Assembly (NCBI GenBank): GCA_018384365.1
Contig: JAHAYX010000017.1
Span: forward strand, 1-64,000
From: Clostridiaceae bacterium
GTDB taxonomy: Bacteria; Bacillota; Clostridia; Oscillospirales; QAMX01
Reading direction: 5' to 3'
Length of the DNA: 64,000 nt
Each line of letters starts with the position of its first letter. The first letter of the stretch is position 1. This document shows positions 9,801 to 18,127 of the stretch, one piece after another. Position numbers and translations under genes: made by a program. The notes beneath the pieces were generated by a model. It saw nothing but the letters and a program-made list of their open reading frames with translations, was not told where the DNA came from and did no database searches.

Positions 9801-10147
9801 TCATCGAAGCGGACGACGCCGAACAGGCGGACGTACCGGCCGAAACCATACGTCTGCCCGGCGTACCGGACGGGCAGGATGCGGCGCCGGAGGAGATTCT
9901 TTCCGGTCTGCCGGATGAGCTGCGCCAATATGAGGATATTCTCGCCGATCTCCCGCCGGAGCTTTTAAAAGACGCGCTTCCCTTTGCCGCCGGAGACGGC
10001 GAGACGGCAGAGGCCGTGCAGGAGTTTTCCGAGGAAGCGCCTGAAGCGCCCGCGGAAGAAGCCGCTTCCGGAAGCACGGACGGCACAGAAGTACTGCCGG
10101 AAACCGCCGCGCCAACCGAAGAATCGGATGAATCGAAAGACGAATAA
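6869..10147 (+). CDS. P-type ATPase-like protein lacking all catalytic signatures (pseudo-pump), with acidic C-terminal tail
   Basis: The 1092-residue protein has the full fold of a P2-type (calcium pump-like) ATPase: cation ATPase N-domain, membrane pairs near residues 55-100 and 245-295, nucleotide-binding domain (GDPTEAAL 405-412, PFEPERRRM about 437-445, KGAPD 460-464), TGD at 562-564, and C-terminal membrane helices to about 900. The catalytic residues are gone. The phosphorylated Asp of DKTGT is Gln328 (AQKTGV), the actuator TGES is PGGF (165-168), the TGDGVND loop is TGTRASD (631-637), and PEGL of helix 4 is PAGL (285-288). The calcium-ligand Thr-Asp of helix 6 reads Met-Ala in WLNIFMALIPA. 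The frame is intact with normal codon use. A tail of about 185 residues rich in Glu, Ala and Pro follows. GGAGGA (6855-6860) precedes the ATG. It probably cannot pump ions; a binding or regulatory role is inference. Confidence 0.85.
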   Translation: MAWYEKSIEETIRELDTNAAAGISPLEASGRRTKYGSNEPVKKPERVIAPGGTGSMMLPSILLLAAAVLCLLSKSYVASAVLFASALVTALLKTYSLAKIRRVLSSIAAVTAPMTTVVREGIPEIMETSLLVPGDLVQLRAGDIIGADMRLIESINLVMDESILPGGFMGAHKDAHAVSEAGSELCTHANMCYTGTVVRSGSGRAIVVATGGDIAAPFAVRSPYEHERRSALNRTIARQNKRAAVVGILCSAVILLCSLLVQSMSIEHLTGTILLAVTLAVTAIPAGLCITEAALSAASIRRLALQGTVVKSLDAMDRLASIDTILAQKTGVISSDEMTVTAVWTGGHLIDVRGRGYAPDGRFLDADGQDIDVSRNRSLALTLIGGTLCGDSDIEEVSGRWGYRGDPTEAALVTLAAKAGLNRSEVLAMFPRVAEFPFEPERRRMTTVHKRGRQGVAYTKGAPDLIIARSSSINLGGTAYMLTDRTREQLMEVSHRLAEQGLRVIAVAYREFSEMPARFDADEIEQELVFAGFCGMDNRATPDSVSAFNLCAAAGIRTVIVTGDDPATAADLALSMGITGEVLEGGSIDAIPLDELCEKMRKTRVCAGIAPSEKHAIVTALKHNGATVAATGTRASDAPALMAADIGVSIGANAPELTRDSADMVLEDAGYADVVRAVEESRRRFTALRSYCGFTFICLIVEMLTVFALLVSTPPVQFSILHLAWLNIFMALIPAFVIASEPGERDIMRRPPREASAPAYGRLTIVSAFIQAFLPTVLIVASYFIAHGRAAAAGLTEAEMEVSAKTAVFVTLTLSLLAFAHSCRSERTSLVRLGAFSNRALTAVTLGVAAVLVAAVTIPALHAVFDTAALGVTEWIVALGIAVLSLVWSELYKGLLRPILARSIREKNPAEQAASGGSLTQRLFEKFEGDDPTQEEEPSQREKRAAKKAAQAAEDAETAEEAAEEELPALPSGDEPEIIEADDAEQADVPAETIRLPGVPDGQDAAPEEILSGLPDELRQYEDILADLPPELLKDALPFAAGDGETAEAVQEFSEEAPEAPAEEAASGSTDGTEVLPETAAPTEESDESKDE

Positions 10148-10159
10148 TCCTGTCTCAGA

Positions 10160-10198
10160 AAAAGGCTCCGCGTTTCCCAACGGAAAAGCGGGCCTTTT
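10160..10198 (+). terminator. terminator after the pseudo-ATPase gene
   Basis: A bulged hairpin pairs AAAAGGC, CCGC and TTTCC segments with GGAAA, GCGG and GCCTTTT. The descending arm ends in a short T-run. Confidence 0.55.
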
Positions 10199-10337
10199 CC
10201 CATTTCGTAAGACGCCCTGCCGCGCCGGATTTTTACCTGGGAAACAGCAGTATTTACAGTTATGGCATGGAAAAGTGTTGTTTTCTGTGTTATACTGGTT
10301 TTGCATCCATGCCGTTTACCCACAAAGGAGGGCGCTC

Positions 10338-10895
10338 ATGCGAAAATTTCTGCTTCTTACTGCCGTGCCGGTCTTTCTGCTTCTTTTCTCAGCCTGTACC
10401 TATCTACCGGCAGGCTCCGATGCCGCGCCTTTCTCCTTTGAAGAGCTTGCGCACGTGTTTGCCTTGACGGAATCGAAAATTTTTGATACTTACGGCGTAC
10501 CGGACGAAGAAAAAACCTCCGATTTCCAGGGCGTTCCCGCGAACGAGTTTCACTATGGCAAAAACATTTTCTGCGCGGAGGGCGCCAGCGAATATGTCTA
10601 TTATGTCCGCCTGTATGACGAAACGCTTGCAGCGCCGCGCGGTATCACGTCGGGCATGAAGCTGCAGGATCTGGTTCCCCTGTTTGCCTCCACGGGCGAC
10701 GACACGCTGTATACCGGTCCGGACGGCGAGCGTTACCGTCTTTTATACGGCACTTACGAAAGCGGCGGCGACTATGGCGTGCTGTTTTACGAGGGACGCA
10801 CGCCCGTCCTCGCGGAGTATTCGAGCGAGGGCTGCATCTTCGCCTGCGGCATCAAAAACGAAAAAGTGGAATACTTCGAATTTTTTGTGGAATAG
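10338..10895 (+). CDS. small lipoprotein of unknown function
   Basis: A 185-residue predicted lipoprotein. It has a short charged N-terminus (MRKF), a hydrophobic core and the lipobox LFSAC at about residues 15-19. The rest reads as a compact beta-rich domain (ASEYVYYVRLYDE, GERYRLLYGTYES, GDYGVLFYEGRTP), somewhat reminiscent of the BLIP/SmpA type, but I do not recognise a family. ATG 10338 follows AAAGGAGG at 10324-10331; longer upstream reading is shadow coding. A TATACT box at 10291-10296, with TGGAAA 17 bp upstream, may be its promoter. The SDR gene begins 15 nt downstream and is probably co-transcribed. Confidence 0.75.
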   Translation: MRKFLLLTAVPVFLLLFSACTYLPAGSDAAPFSFEELAHVFALTESKIFDTYGVPDEEKTSDFQGVPANEFHYGKNIFCAEGASEYVYYVRLYDETLAAPRGITSGMKLQDLVPLFASTGDDTLYTGPDGERYRLLYGTYESGGDYGVLFYEGRTPVLAEYSSEGCIFACGIKNEKVEYFEFFVE

Positions 10896-10910
10896 AGGAG
10901 CGCAGTCAGT

Positions 10911-11669
10911 ATGAAAATCGGCATTCTTACAGGAGCATCCTCCGGGCTTGGTGCAGAATTTGCGTACCGGGCGAAGGACTGCGCCGGAGGGCTTGACGAA
11001 CTGTGGCTTATCGCACGCCGCACGGAGAAACTCCACGCGGTGGAGCAAAAAATCAGCGGCTGCCGTGTGCGCTGTCTTTCGCTTGATCTGGCAGACCCTG
11101 CAAGCTTTGAAACATACCGGCTGCTGCTGGAAGTGGAGCGTCCGGACGTCCGTCTGCTTGTGGACTGCGCGGGGCTTGGCTTTCTGGGCAATTTTGAAGA
11201 CATTTCCGCGCAGAACAATGCCGCCATGTGCGATGTCAATATCCGCGCGCTGACGGTCCTCACGGCGTTGACGATTCCCTATATGACGCGCGGCAGCGGC
11301 ATCATTCTCGTCAGTTCCATCGCCTCGTTTGCACCCACGCCTCGTATGACCGTTTATTCCTCCACCAAAGCCTACGTCTCCAGCCTGGCAAAGGGCCTGC
11401 GCGCCGAGCTTGCGCCGCGTGGCATCCACGTTTTGGCGGTCAATCCCTGCCCGATGAATACGGAGTTTTTGGAAATCGGTAAAATCACGGGCAACAGCCG
11501 TGCTTTCGCGCGCCTGCCGCGCTGTAATCCGGCACAGGTGGCGGAAGGCTCCCTGCGCCGCTGTGAAAAGGGCCGCGGCCAGTACACGCCGCTCCTCTTT
11601 TTCAAGTTTTACCGGGTGCTCTGCAAACTCCTGCCGCACAATTTCATCATGCACTTTTCCAAAGTATAA
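10911..11669 (+). CDS. short-chain dehydrogenase/reductase (DltE-like)
   Basis: A 252-residue classical SDR oxidoreductase with a Rossmann fold. The glycine-rich cofactor motif TGASSGLG is at residues 7-14, the Asn-Ala-Gly equivalent reads DCAGLG near 85-90, and the catalytic Ser (135/136), Tyr149 and Lys153 (YSSTK) are in place. Basic residues after the second strand (ARRTEK) favour NADP(H). The substrate is unknown. It follows the lipoprotein gene by 15 nt, with a GAGGAGC ribosome binding site. Confidence 0.85.
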   Translation: MKIGILTGASSGLGAEFAYRAKDCAGGLDELWLIARRTEKLHAVEQKISGCRVRCLSLDLADPASFETYRLLLEVERPDVRLLVDCAGLGFLGNFEDISAQNNAAMCDVNIRALTVLTALTIPYMTRGSGIILVSSIASFAPTPRMTVYSSTKAYVSSLAKGLRAELAPRGIHVLAVNPCPMNTEFLEIGKITGNSRAFARLPRCNPAQVAEGSLRRCEKGRGQYTPLLFFKFYRVLCKLLPHNFIMHFSKV

Positions 11670-11753
11670 CCCCCGGCTTTCCCTTTCCTGCATCCTGTCC
11701 GGTCGGATGTTCCGTCCATCCGAATAAGGCAATAAGAAGGAGATTCATCACAG

Positions 11754-12878
11754 GTGAAAAGAAATTTTCTGATATGGTTCAAAGACAGACTGGAGAAAGA
11801 ACATCAGCAGATGGCAAACAGCCGCGGCGAGATTGATTCGGACAATTCCCGTTCACTGCACATGAGCGTCTCCATTTTCCTGGGGCTTATGATCCTGATG
11901 CTGCTGATCAGCTTCACACGGGCGAGCTTCAGGCCCTACCAGCCGCTTTATTTGGCTGCGTTTCTGTTGACTCTGCTGCTGCATTTTCTTTCCCGCTGCC
12001 GGATTTCCCACCGGCGCATCCTGGCCAGCTTTTATATGCTCTGCGCCATCGTTTTTGCTTTCGCGGATTGTCTGAGCGTCGTCTTCGCGCAAAATCAGAT
12101 GTCATCCAGCATCATTGCCTTTTTTCTGCTGGCCCCACTGCTTCTGATTGATAAGTTCTGGCGCATCAATCTGGTAATGCTGTGCTTTTATCTCGCATTC
12201 GTCTTTTCAGTCTTACTTTTTAAACCCACGGTGCTTGCCCTGTACGATGCCGTGAATGTCGGCGCCTTCTTCTTGGTTGGCATCATCGTCGGCGAGTATC
12301 TGAAAGGTATCAAACTTTCCAATATTGAAAGCCGCCGCCTTCTGACCATTCAAAGCTACACGGACGAGTTGACGGGCCTGTATAACCGCCGAAAGCTGTA
12401 TGAGGATATGGCCGAGAGTAATCTCTCCGACGCCGCTTCGCCGGTTACAGGCGTTATCATGATCGATCTGGACTTCTTCAAGCAGTATAACGACAGTTAT
12501 GGCCATCAGCAGGGTGACGTCTGCCTGGAACTCCTGGGCAAAGCCTTTCTGGCCATTCACGATAAACTGCATCTTCGTATCTACCGTTACGGCGGCGAGG
12601 AATTCCTTGCTTTGTATTACGGAGACCCCTCCCGCCTGCGCAAAACGGCGGAATCCCTTCAGCAGGCAGCCGCAGAACTGCATATCCCGTTTTCCGCGTC
12701 GCCTTTTACAGTCGTCACGATCAGCGTGGGCTTTGCCGCCGCGAACCAGCAGACTGCGGCCTGTGAAGAACTGATCCGAAAAGCGGACGAGGCACTTTAC
12801 CGTGCCAAAGACGTCGGGCGCAACACCCTGTGCGGTGATGAAGGTTCCGCAGTGCAGAATACCCTCCCGCATTTATAA
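11754..12878 (+). CDS. membrane-bound GGDEF diguanylate cyclase
   Basis: A 374-residue protein with about six membrane helices (roughly residues 38-182) followed by a cytoplasmic GGDEF domain (about 200-365) that should make cyclic di-GMP from two GTP. The signature is GGEEF at 280-284, with DELTGLYNRR at the domain start and DLDFFKQYND as the metal-binding segment, so it should be active. There is no RxxD allosteric inhibition site at the expected place (KLHL instead). Start is GTG 11754 with AGAAGGAGA at 11735-11743. The sensor half is not a recognised MASE type. No EAL or PilZ gene is nearby. Confidence 0.88.
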   Translation: MKRNFLIWFKDRLEKEHQQMANSRGEIDSDNSRSLHMSVSIFLGLMILMLLISFTRASFRPYQPLYLAAFLLTLLLHFLSRCRISHRRILASFYMLCAIVFAFADCLSVVFAQNQMSSSIIAFFLLAPLLLIDKFWRINLVMLCFYLAFVFSVLLFKPTVLALYDAVNVGAFFLVGIIVGEYLKGIKLSNIESRRLLTIQSYTDELTGLYNRRKLYEDMAESNLSDAASPVTGVIMIDLDFFKQYNDSYGHQQGDVCLELLGKAFLAIHDKLHLRIYRYGGEEFLALYYGDPSRLRKTAESLQQAAAELHIPFSASPFTVVTISVGFAAANQQTAACEELIRKADEALYRAKDVGRNTLCGDEGSAVQNTLPHL

Positions 12879-12886
12879 TTATAGAA

Positions 12887-12929
12887 AACACCCCTCATGG
12901 TGCGGATTTTCTGCACTGTGAGGGGTGTT
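12887..12929. terminator. bidirectional terminator between GGDEF and MerR genes
   Basis: Arms AACACCCCTCA (12887-12897) and TGAGGGGTGTT (12919-12929) pair perfectly, with an inner GTGC/GCAC stem. The two genes converge here. Confidence 0.75.
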
Positions 12930-12950
12930 CCTTCAGAAACGGGGAGATCG

Positions 12951-13913
12951 TTATTTCAGTTTTACCGGGATGAGTAAATCAAGCTGAGCAAAATGCACAT
13001 TCCGGGCATTTTCCGGTGCAACATTCTGTAAGGTGCCCGGTGCGTTTAAATGCTCTTCCAGCGAGCCGCCCATTCCCAACGGCTCACGTTCTTCATAGCA
13101 GCACACGTCATTGTGGTTCACCCAGTTCCAGAAATACCACCATTCCTCAAAATCGCCCATTTTGATGCAGTGCGCGGCATAAAGTCCGCCCGGCATCTGC
13201 TTTTTGACAAGCGGCGCAGGAACCTCCATATCGTCCGGGATCGTGACCCAATATTCATAGCCATGGAAATCGCTTTCCGGCGTCGGGTTCGGATTGTTAA
13301 AACCGAACAGGCGGTAATCCGGCTTGCGTTCAAACAGGCGCTCGCTCAGAATGAAACGGTTGATCGCCTCGCCCGCCTCGTTCTCGGGCTCCGGGTCGAG
13401 GCTGTGGCTTGAGGCCACAGTTGCAGGCGGGATATAAATAATCCGGGTATTGTCAAATCGGCTCAGCGTCTGATTCGCACGGTTTAATTCATCCATTGTG
13501 GTTTCTCCCTTAAAATTGATTTCCGGAAGGGCAGGCAGCATCGGAAGCTGCGCCAGCGCCTCAGTCAGAGTCACACGGCTGTGCAGCCGCCGCAGCAGCA
13601 CAATCAGCGCCCGGCGCACCACATCGATCGCCCTGCGTTCCGCGTCCAGCTGTGCCAGCGTTTCTTCCAGCGCCTGCACAGTGCACCTGCCTTCTTCATC
13701 GTGCAGAATCTCCGCAATCCGGCGCAGCGGAATGCGTAGGCTGCGCAGAAGCAGAATCCGGCGCAGAGCAGTCACGGCTTCCTCGTCATAGACCCGGTAC
13801 TTATATTCCTCCTGCCGCATGCTTTGCAGAAGGCCGAGCTCTTCATAGTACCGCAGGGTTCTGGTGGAAACGTCATATCGGCGCGAAACCTGGCTGATCG
13901 TCATGTAATCCAT
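12951..13913 (-). CDS. MerR-family regulator with GyrI-like effector domain
   Basis: A 320-residue transcription activator. The winged helix occupies residues 1-70 (ISQVSRRYDVSTRTLRYYEELGLL is the MerR signature), a dimerisation coiled coil follows to about 120, and the C-terminal half (about 150-320) resembles a BmrR/GyrI-type effector-binding domain, rich in aromatic residues (EEWWYFWNWV). This suggests sensing of a hydrophobic or aromatic ligand. Its promoter has the 19-bp spacer typical of MerR-activated promoters, so autoregulation is likely. ATG 13913 follows AAGGAGA. No effector gene is downstream on the same strand, since the GGDEF gene converges on it. Confidence 0.85.
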   Translation of the reverse strand: MDYMTISQVSRRYDVSTRTLRYYEELGLLQSMRQEEYKYRVYDEEAVTALRRILLLRSLRIPLRRIAEILHDEEGRCTVQALEETLAQLDAERRAIDVVRRALIVLLRRLHSRVTLTEALAQLPMLPALPEINFKGETTMDELNRANQTLSRFDNTRIIYIPPATVASSHSLDPEPENEAGEAINRFILSERLFERKPDYRLFGFNNPNPTPESDFHGYEYWVTIPDDMEVPAPLVKKQMPGGLYAAHCIKMGDFEEWWYFWNWVNHNDVCCYEEREPLGMGGSLEEHLNAPGTLQNVAPENARNVHFAQLDLLIPVKLK

Positions 13914-13937
13914 CGGTCCATCTCCTTCCGTATTATC

Positions 13938-13968
13938 ACTATAGAGGATGACGCGGCGTCAAAGTCAA
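13938..13968 (-). promoter_or_regulatory. MerR-type promoter with 19-bp spacer and palindromic operator
   Basis: On the minus strand TTGACT (13963-13968) and TATAGT (13938-13943) are 19 bp apart. The spacer holds the perfect palindrome TGACGC-C-GCGTCA (13949-13961). This is the geometry of promoters that MerR proteins activate by DNA distortion. Confidence 0.8.
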
Positions 13969-14036
13969 GAGCTTTTTTCCATCATATCAAAAAAATTTGT
14001 AAGGTCAAGAAAAAATCCCGGAAGCAGAGCGGAATC

Positions 14037-14065
14037 TTGAAAAAAGTAGGGATTCGTGCTATAAT
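14037..14065 (+). promoter_or_regulatory. promoter of miaB-mutS-rsmI
   Basis: TTGAAA (14037-14042), a 17-bp spacer and TATAAT (14060-14065), 27 bp before miaB. Confidence 0.8.
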
Positions 14066-14091
14066 ATGATATTATCTTTTTAGGAGCTTTC

Positions 14092-15534
14092 ATGGAAAAG
14101 AGAGATGTTTTCGTCCCGCGCGAGGCATTGGAGCGTCAGGAAGGGTTCATGGCGCGTGTTGCGCGGATCAATGATTTATATCGGGCCGAAACCGGCCGCC
14201 AGCGCACCGCTTTTGTCGATTGCTATGGTTGTCAGCAGAACGAGGCCGACGCGGAGCGTATGCGCGGCATGCTTGTGCAGATGGGCTATGCCATGGCACC
14301 GGATGAGCGCGAAGCAGACGCCGTGGTCATCAACACCTGCGCCGTGCGCGAGCATGCGGAAATGCGTGTGCTCGGCAATGTCGGCGCACTGTCGCACTAC
14401 AAAAAAGCGCGCCCGGACATGATTATCGCCGTCGGCGGCTGTATGCCGCAGCAGGAGAGTATGTCCAACAAATTAAAGCGCAGCTTCCCTTATGTCGATA
14501 TCGTGTTCGGTACGCATGCCCTGTGGCGTCTGCCGGAGATGTTCTATACAAAACTGGTCGAAAACCACCGCGTTTTCGACATTGAAAATGAGGATGGCCA
14601 CATTGCGGAGGGCCTTCCTGTCCTGCGCAAGGACAACATCCGCGGCTGGGTCAGCATCATGTATGGCTGCAACAACTTCTGTTCCTACTGCATCGTCCCG
14701 TATGTGCGCGGCCGCGAACGCAGCCGCCGTCCGGAGGAGGTGCTGGCGGAGGTTCGTGCACTGATCGATGCCGGCTGCCGCGAAATCAACCTGCTGGGAC
14801 AGAACGTCAACTCCTACGGACGCGATTCCGGCTTTGACTGCGATTTTTCCGACCTGCTGGCCGCCGTCTGCGAGCTTCCGGGCGATTTTATCGTGCGGTT
14901 CATGACCAGTCACCCGAAGGACGCGACGCATAAGCTGATCGACACCATTGCCTCCCATGAGAAGGCCGCACCCCAGCTCCATCTGCCGGTCCAGTCCGGC
15001 TCCGACCGGATCTTAAAGCTCATGAACCGGCACTATACGGTGGAAAACTACCTTTCCCTGATTGCGTATGCACGCAAAAAGATCCCGCACATCGCCTTTA
15101 CAAGCGATATCATCGTAGGCTTCCCCGGCGAAACCGAGGAAGATTTCCTCGGCACGCTCGAGCTGGTGAAAAAGGTGCGCTATCACTCGCTTTTCACGTT
15201 CCAGTTCTCGCCGCGCAAGGGTACGCCTGCGGCGGAAATGCCGGACGATACACCGCACGAAGTCGTGCAGGAGCGCTTCGAGCGTCTGCTTGAGGTGCAG
15301 AACGCCATCAGCCAGGAGCTGCACGAGGAATATGTCGGCAAAACCGTGCGGGTGCTCGCCGAGGGCGAAAGCCGTATTGCGGACTATCCCATTTCCGCGC
15401 GCTCGGACGGCGGCCGCCCGGTTTATCTGAAATCCGGCCACGGCGTCGTCGGGCAGTTCGTGACCGCGCGCGTCGACCGGTGCAGTCCGTGGGCGCTGTA
15501 CGCAACGGACGTGGGAGGTGAGCGCGATGCCTGA
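14092..15534 (+). CDS. miaB: tRNA-2-methylthio-N6-dimethylallyladenosine synthase MiaB
   Basis: A 480-residue radical-SAM methylthiotransferase that adds 2-methylthio to i6A37 of tRNA. The N-terminal UPF0004 domain supplies three cluster cysteines (Cys44 or 47, Cys83, Cys117). The radical SAM motif CNNFCSYC gives Cys193, 197 and 200, followed by IVPYVRGRERSR and LLGQNVNSY. A TRAM domain lies at about 405-470. The start has a TAGGAGC ribosome binding site. It is the first gene of a unit with mutS and rsmI, and the last codons overlap the mutS start. Confidence 0.96.
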   Translation: MEKRDVFVPREALERQEGFMARVARINDLYRAETGRQRTAFVDCYGCQQNEADAERMRGMLVQMGYAMAPDEREADAVVINTCAVREHAEMRVLGNVGALSHYKKARPDMIIAVGGCMPQQESMSNKLKRSFPYVDIVFGTHALWRLPEMFYTKLVENHRVFDIENEDGHIAEGLPVLRKDNIRGWVSIMYGCNNFCSYCIVPYVRGRERSRRPEEVLAEVRALIDAGCREINLLGQNVNSYGRDSGFDCDFSDLLAAVCELPGDFIVRFMTSHPKDATHKLIDTIASHEKAAPQLHLPVQSGSDRILKLMNRHYTVENYLSLIAYARKKIPHIAFTSDIIVGFPGETEEDFLGTLELVKKVRYHSLFTFQFSPRKGTPAAEMPDDTPHEVVQERFERLLEVQNAISQELHEEYVGKTVRVLAEGESRIADYPISARSDGGRPVYLKSGHGVVGQFVTARVDRCSPWALYATDVGGERDA

Positions 15535-18112
15535 GGCCGTAACTCCCATGATGCGGCAATACTTTGAAATCAAAAATCAACACAAGGATAAAATCCTGTT
15601 TTACCGTCTCGGCGACTTTTACGAGATGTTTTTCGACGATGCGCTGGTCGCCTCGCGCGTGCTCGACCTCACCCTGACCGGTAAAAACGTCGGCACGCCG
15701 GAGCGTGCGCCCATGTGCGGCGTCCCGTTCCACAGCTACGAGGCCTATGTCGCGCGTCTGATCGCGCGGGGCTACAAAGTTGCCATCTGCGAGCAGACGG
15801 AAGACCCGGCAAAGGCAAAAGGTCTGGTCTCCCGCGAGGTGGTGCGCGTCATCACGCCGGGCACGCTCACCGAATCCTCCATGCTGCGCGAGGACACCAA
15901 CAATTTCATCTGCGCCATTTACCGGGACTCCACCGGTACCGGCCTGTCCTTCTGCGACATTTCAACCGGTGAATCCTATTCCGCAGCCATTCCCTCCGGC
16001 AGCGCAGAGCTGGAAACCGTCATCAATGAGTGCGGCCGCTATGCACCGCGCGAAGCCGTGCTGTCCGACGCCGCCTGGTCCGAGAAAAACCTCGTGGATT
16101 TTCTGGAAAAGCGGCTTTCCTGCGCCGTGGAACAGGGCGGCGAGTGGCGCTTTACAGAAGAGCAGTCCCGCAAAACCGTTTCGGATCGTTTCCCGGATGC
16201 AGAAAACGTGCTCGCAAACGCCTGCATCTGCCGTGCCATGGGCGGGCTCCTCTCCTATCTCTTTGAAACGCAAAAAACCGCGTTGGAACAGTTAAAAGCG
16301 CCGGAGATCTATGAACCGGACCTTTATATGACACTTGATCACACGGCGCGCACCAATCTGGAACTTTTTGAAACCCTGCGCACGCACGAAAAGCAAGGCT
16401 CGCTCCTCTGGGTGCTCGACCACACGTCCACATCCATGGGCGCACGGCTTCTGCGCCGCCGTCTGGAGCAGCCTCTTTTGAATCCCGCGGCCATACGCCG
16501 CCGCCTAAACGCCGTTGCGGCACTACATGACGATGCAGTGGCCCTTTCCGAATGTGAAAACGCCCTGCGCGGCGTTTCCGACCTGGAGCGGCTCATCAGC
16601 CGTGTGGTCTGCGGCACCGCCAATGCACGCGACCTGCGCGCGCTGGCGGCAACGGCCTCCCGCCTGCCCGCCCTGCGCGGCATCGTGTCGGCGCTGCCCG
16701 GCGAATCCATGCGGGAGATTACCGCCGGCATTGAAGAACTGGCCGATCTGCGGGAGTTGATTGACTCTACCCTGGCGGACGACGTGCCGGTTGCTCTCAC
16801 AGAGGGGAAGCTGATCCGTGCCGGATACAGCGAGGAACTGGATGCCCTGCGCGGCGACGCGACCGACGGCCGCGACGTGATCGCAACCATTCAGAACCGG
16901 GAGCGGGAGCGCACCGGCATCAAAAACCTGAAAGTCGGCTACAATAAAGTGTTCGGCTATTATATCGAGGTCACGCCGTCCTACCAGCATCTGGTTCCGG
17001 ACGATTACATACGCCGTCAGACGCTGACTACCGCCGAGCGCTATGTCACGGAAGAGCTCAAGCAGCTCGAAGGGCGCGTTTTAGGCGCGCAGGACCGTGC
17101 GAACAACCTGGAATATGAGATTTTCTGCAAGCTGCGCGAGCGTGTGGCGGCGGAAGCCCCGCGCGTACGCCGCACGGCCTCAGCCGTTGCAGCGCTTGAT
17201 GTCACTGCCTCGCTGGCGCGTGTGGCGGTCGATAACGGTTATGTCATGCCGGAGGTCGACCTCTCCGATGCCCTGGACATCACGGACGGCCGCCATCCGG
17301 TTGTGGAGCAGTATGCGGCGGGGTTCGTACCGAACGACACGCATCTCGACTGCGGCGACCACATGGCCGCGCTGATCACCGGCCCGAATATGGCCGGAAA
17401 ATCCACCTATATGCGGCAAACCGCCATTATTGCGCTGATGGCGCAGATCGGCAGCTTTGTCCCGGCAAAATCCGCCCGCATCGGCGTATGCGACCGGATT
17501 TTCACGCGCATCGGCGCATCGGACGATCTGTCCGGCGGCCAATCCACCTTTATGGTGGAAATGAGCGAGGTCGCGGACATTCTCGCGGGCGCGACAAAAA
17601 AGAGCCTGATCATCCTGGACGAGATCGGGCGCGGCACCTCCACCTATGACGGCATGAGCATTGCCCGCGCCGTGCTGGAGCACGTCGTCCGGAACATCGG
17701 CGCCAGAACCATGTTTGCCACGCACTATCACGAACTGACCGAACTTGCGGACAAGCTGCGCGGCGTGGTGAATATGTCCACTGCCGTGCGCAAGCGCGGC
17801 GACGAAATCACCTTCCTGCACCGCATCATTGCGGGCGGCGCGGACGATTCCTACGGCATCGAGGTGGCAAAGCTCGCCGGGGTGCCGGACGAGGTCATCC
17901 GCCGCGCCAAACAGATCCTGAAATCGCTTGAGCGCGGCGAAGAAGTGAAGATCCGCGGCGCCGCAAAGCCGCGCGAACAGGCCAGTCTGGCCGATCTCGG
18001 CGCATTTGAGATTGTCGAACGCATCCGCGGCACGGATCTTGACTCCCTGACGCCCGTTGCCGCGCTGAACCTGTTATATGAACTGAAAATCATGGCGGAA
18101 CGCCTGCCGTAA
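15527..18112 (+). CDS. mutS: DNA mismatch repair protein MutS
   Basis: An 861-residue mismatch-recognition ATPase. The mismatch-wedge motif FYEMF is near residue 31. The clamp and lever regions follow, then the ABC-type ATPase with Walker A GPNMAGKST at about 618-626, the signature DDLSGGQSTF near 670 and Walker B LIILDEIGRGTS. GGGAGGTG (15512-15519) fits the ATG at 15527 rather than the in-frame GTG at 15518. The start overlaps miaB by 8 nt. mutL is not in this window, although mutS-mutL adjacency is common. Length is normal for MutS1. Confidence 0.97.
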   Translation: MPEAVTPMMRQYFEIKNQHKDKILFYRLGDFYEMFFDDALVASRVLDLTLTGKNVGTPERAPMCGVPFHSYEAYVARLIARGYKVAICEQTEDPAKAKGLVSREVVRVITPGTLTESSMLREDTNNFICAIYRDSTGTGLSFCDISTGESYSAAIPSGSAELETVINECGRYAPREAVLSDAAWSEKNLVDFLEKRLSCAVEQGGEWRFTEEQSRKTVSDRFPDAENVLANACICRAMGGLLSYLFETQKTALEQLKAPEIYEPDLYMTLDHTARTNLELFETLRTHEKQGSLLWVLDHTSTSMGARLLRRRLEQPLLNPAAIRRRLNAVAALHDDAVALSECENALRGVSDLERLISRVVCGTANARDLRALAATASRLPALRGIVSALPGESMREITAGIEELADLRELIDSTLADDVPVALTEGKLIRAGYSEELDALRGDATDGRDVIATIQNRERERTGIKNLKVGYNKVFGYYIEVTPSYQHLVPDDYIRRQTLTTAERYVTEELKQLEGRVLGAQDRANNLEYEIFCKLRERVAAEAPRVRRTASAVAALDVTASLARVAVDNGYVMPEVDLSDALDITDGRHPVVEQYAAGFVPNDTHLDCGDHMAALITGPNMAGKSTYMRQTAIIALMAQIGSFVPAKSARIGVCDRIFTRIGASDDLSGGQSTFMVEMSEVADILAGATKKSLIILDEIGRGTSTYDGMSIARAVLEHVVRNIGARTMFATHYHELTELADKLRGVVNMSTAVRKRGDEITFLHRIIAGGADDSYGIEVAKLAGVPDEVIRRAKQILKSLERGEEVKIRGAAKPREQASLADLGAFEIVERIRGTDLDSLTPVAALNLLYELKIMAERLP

Positions 18113-18127
18113 CGCCGGAGGATGCTT

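Noticed and set aside
10148-10337. Intergenic region considered for a hidden small gene or sRNA
   Set aside because: Only a terminator and a -10-like box were found.
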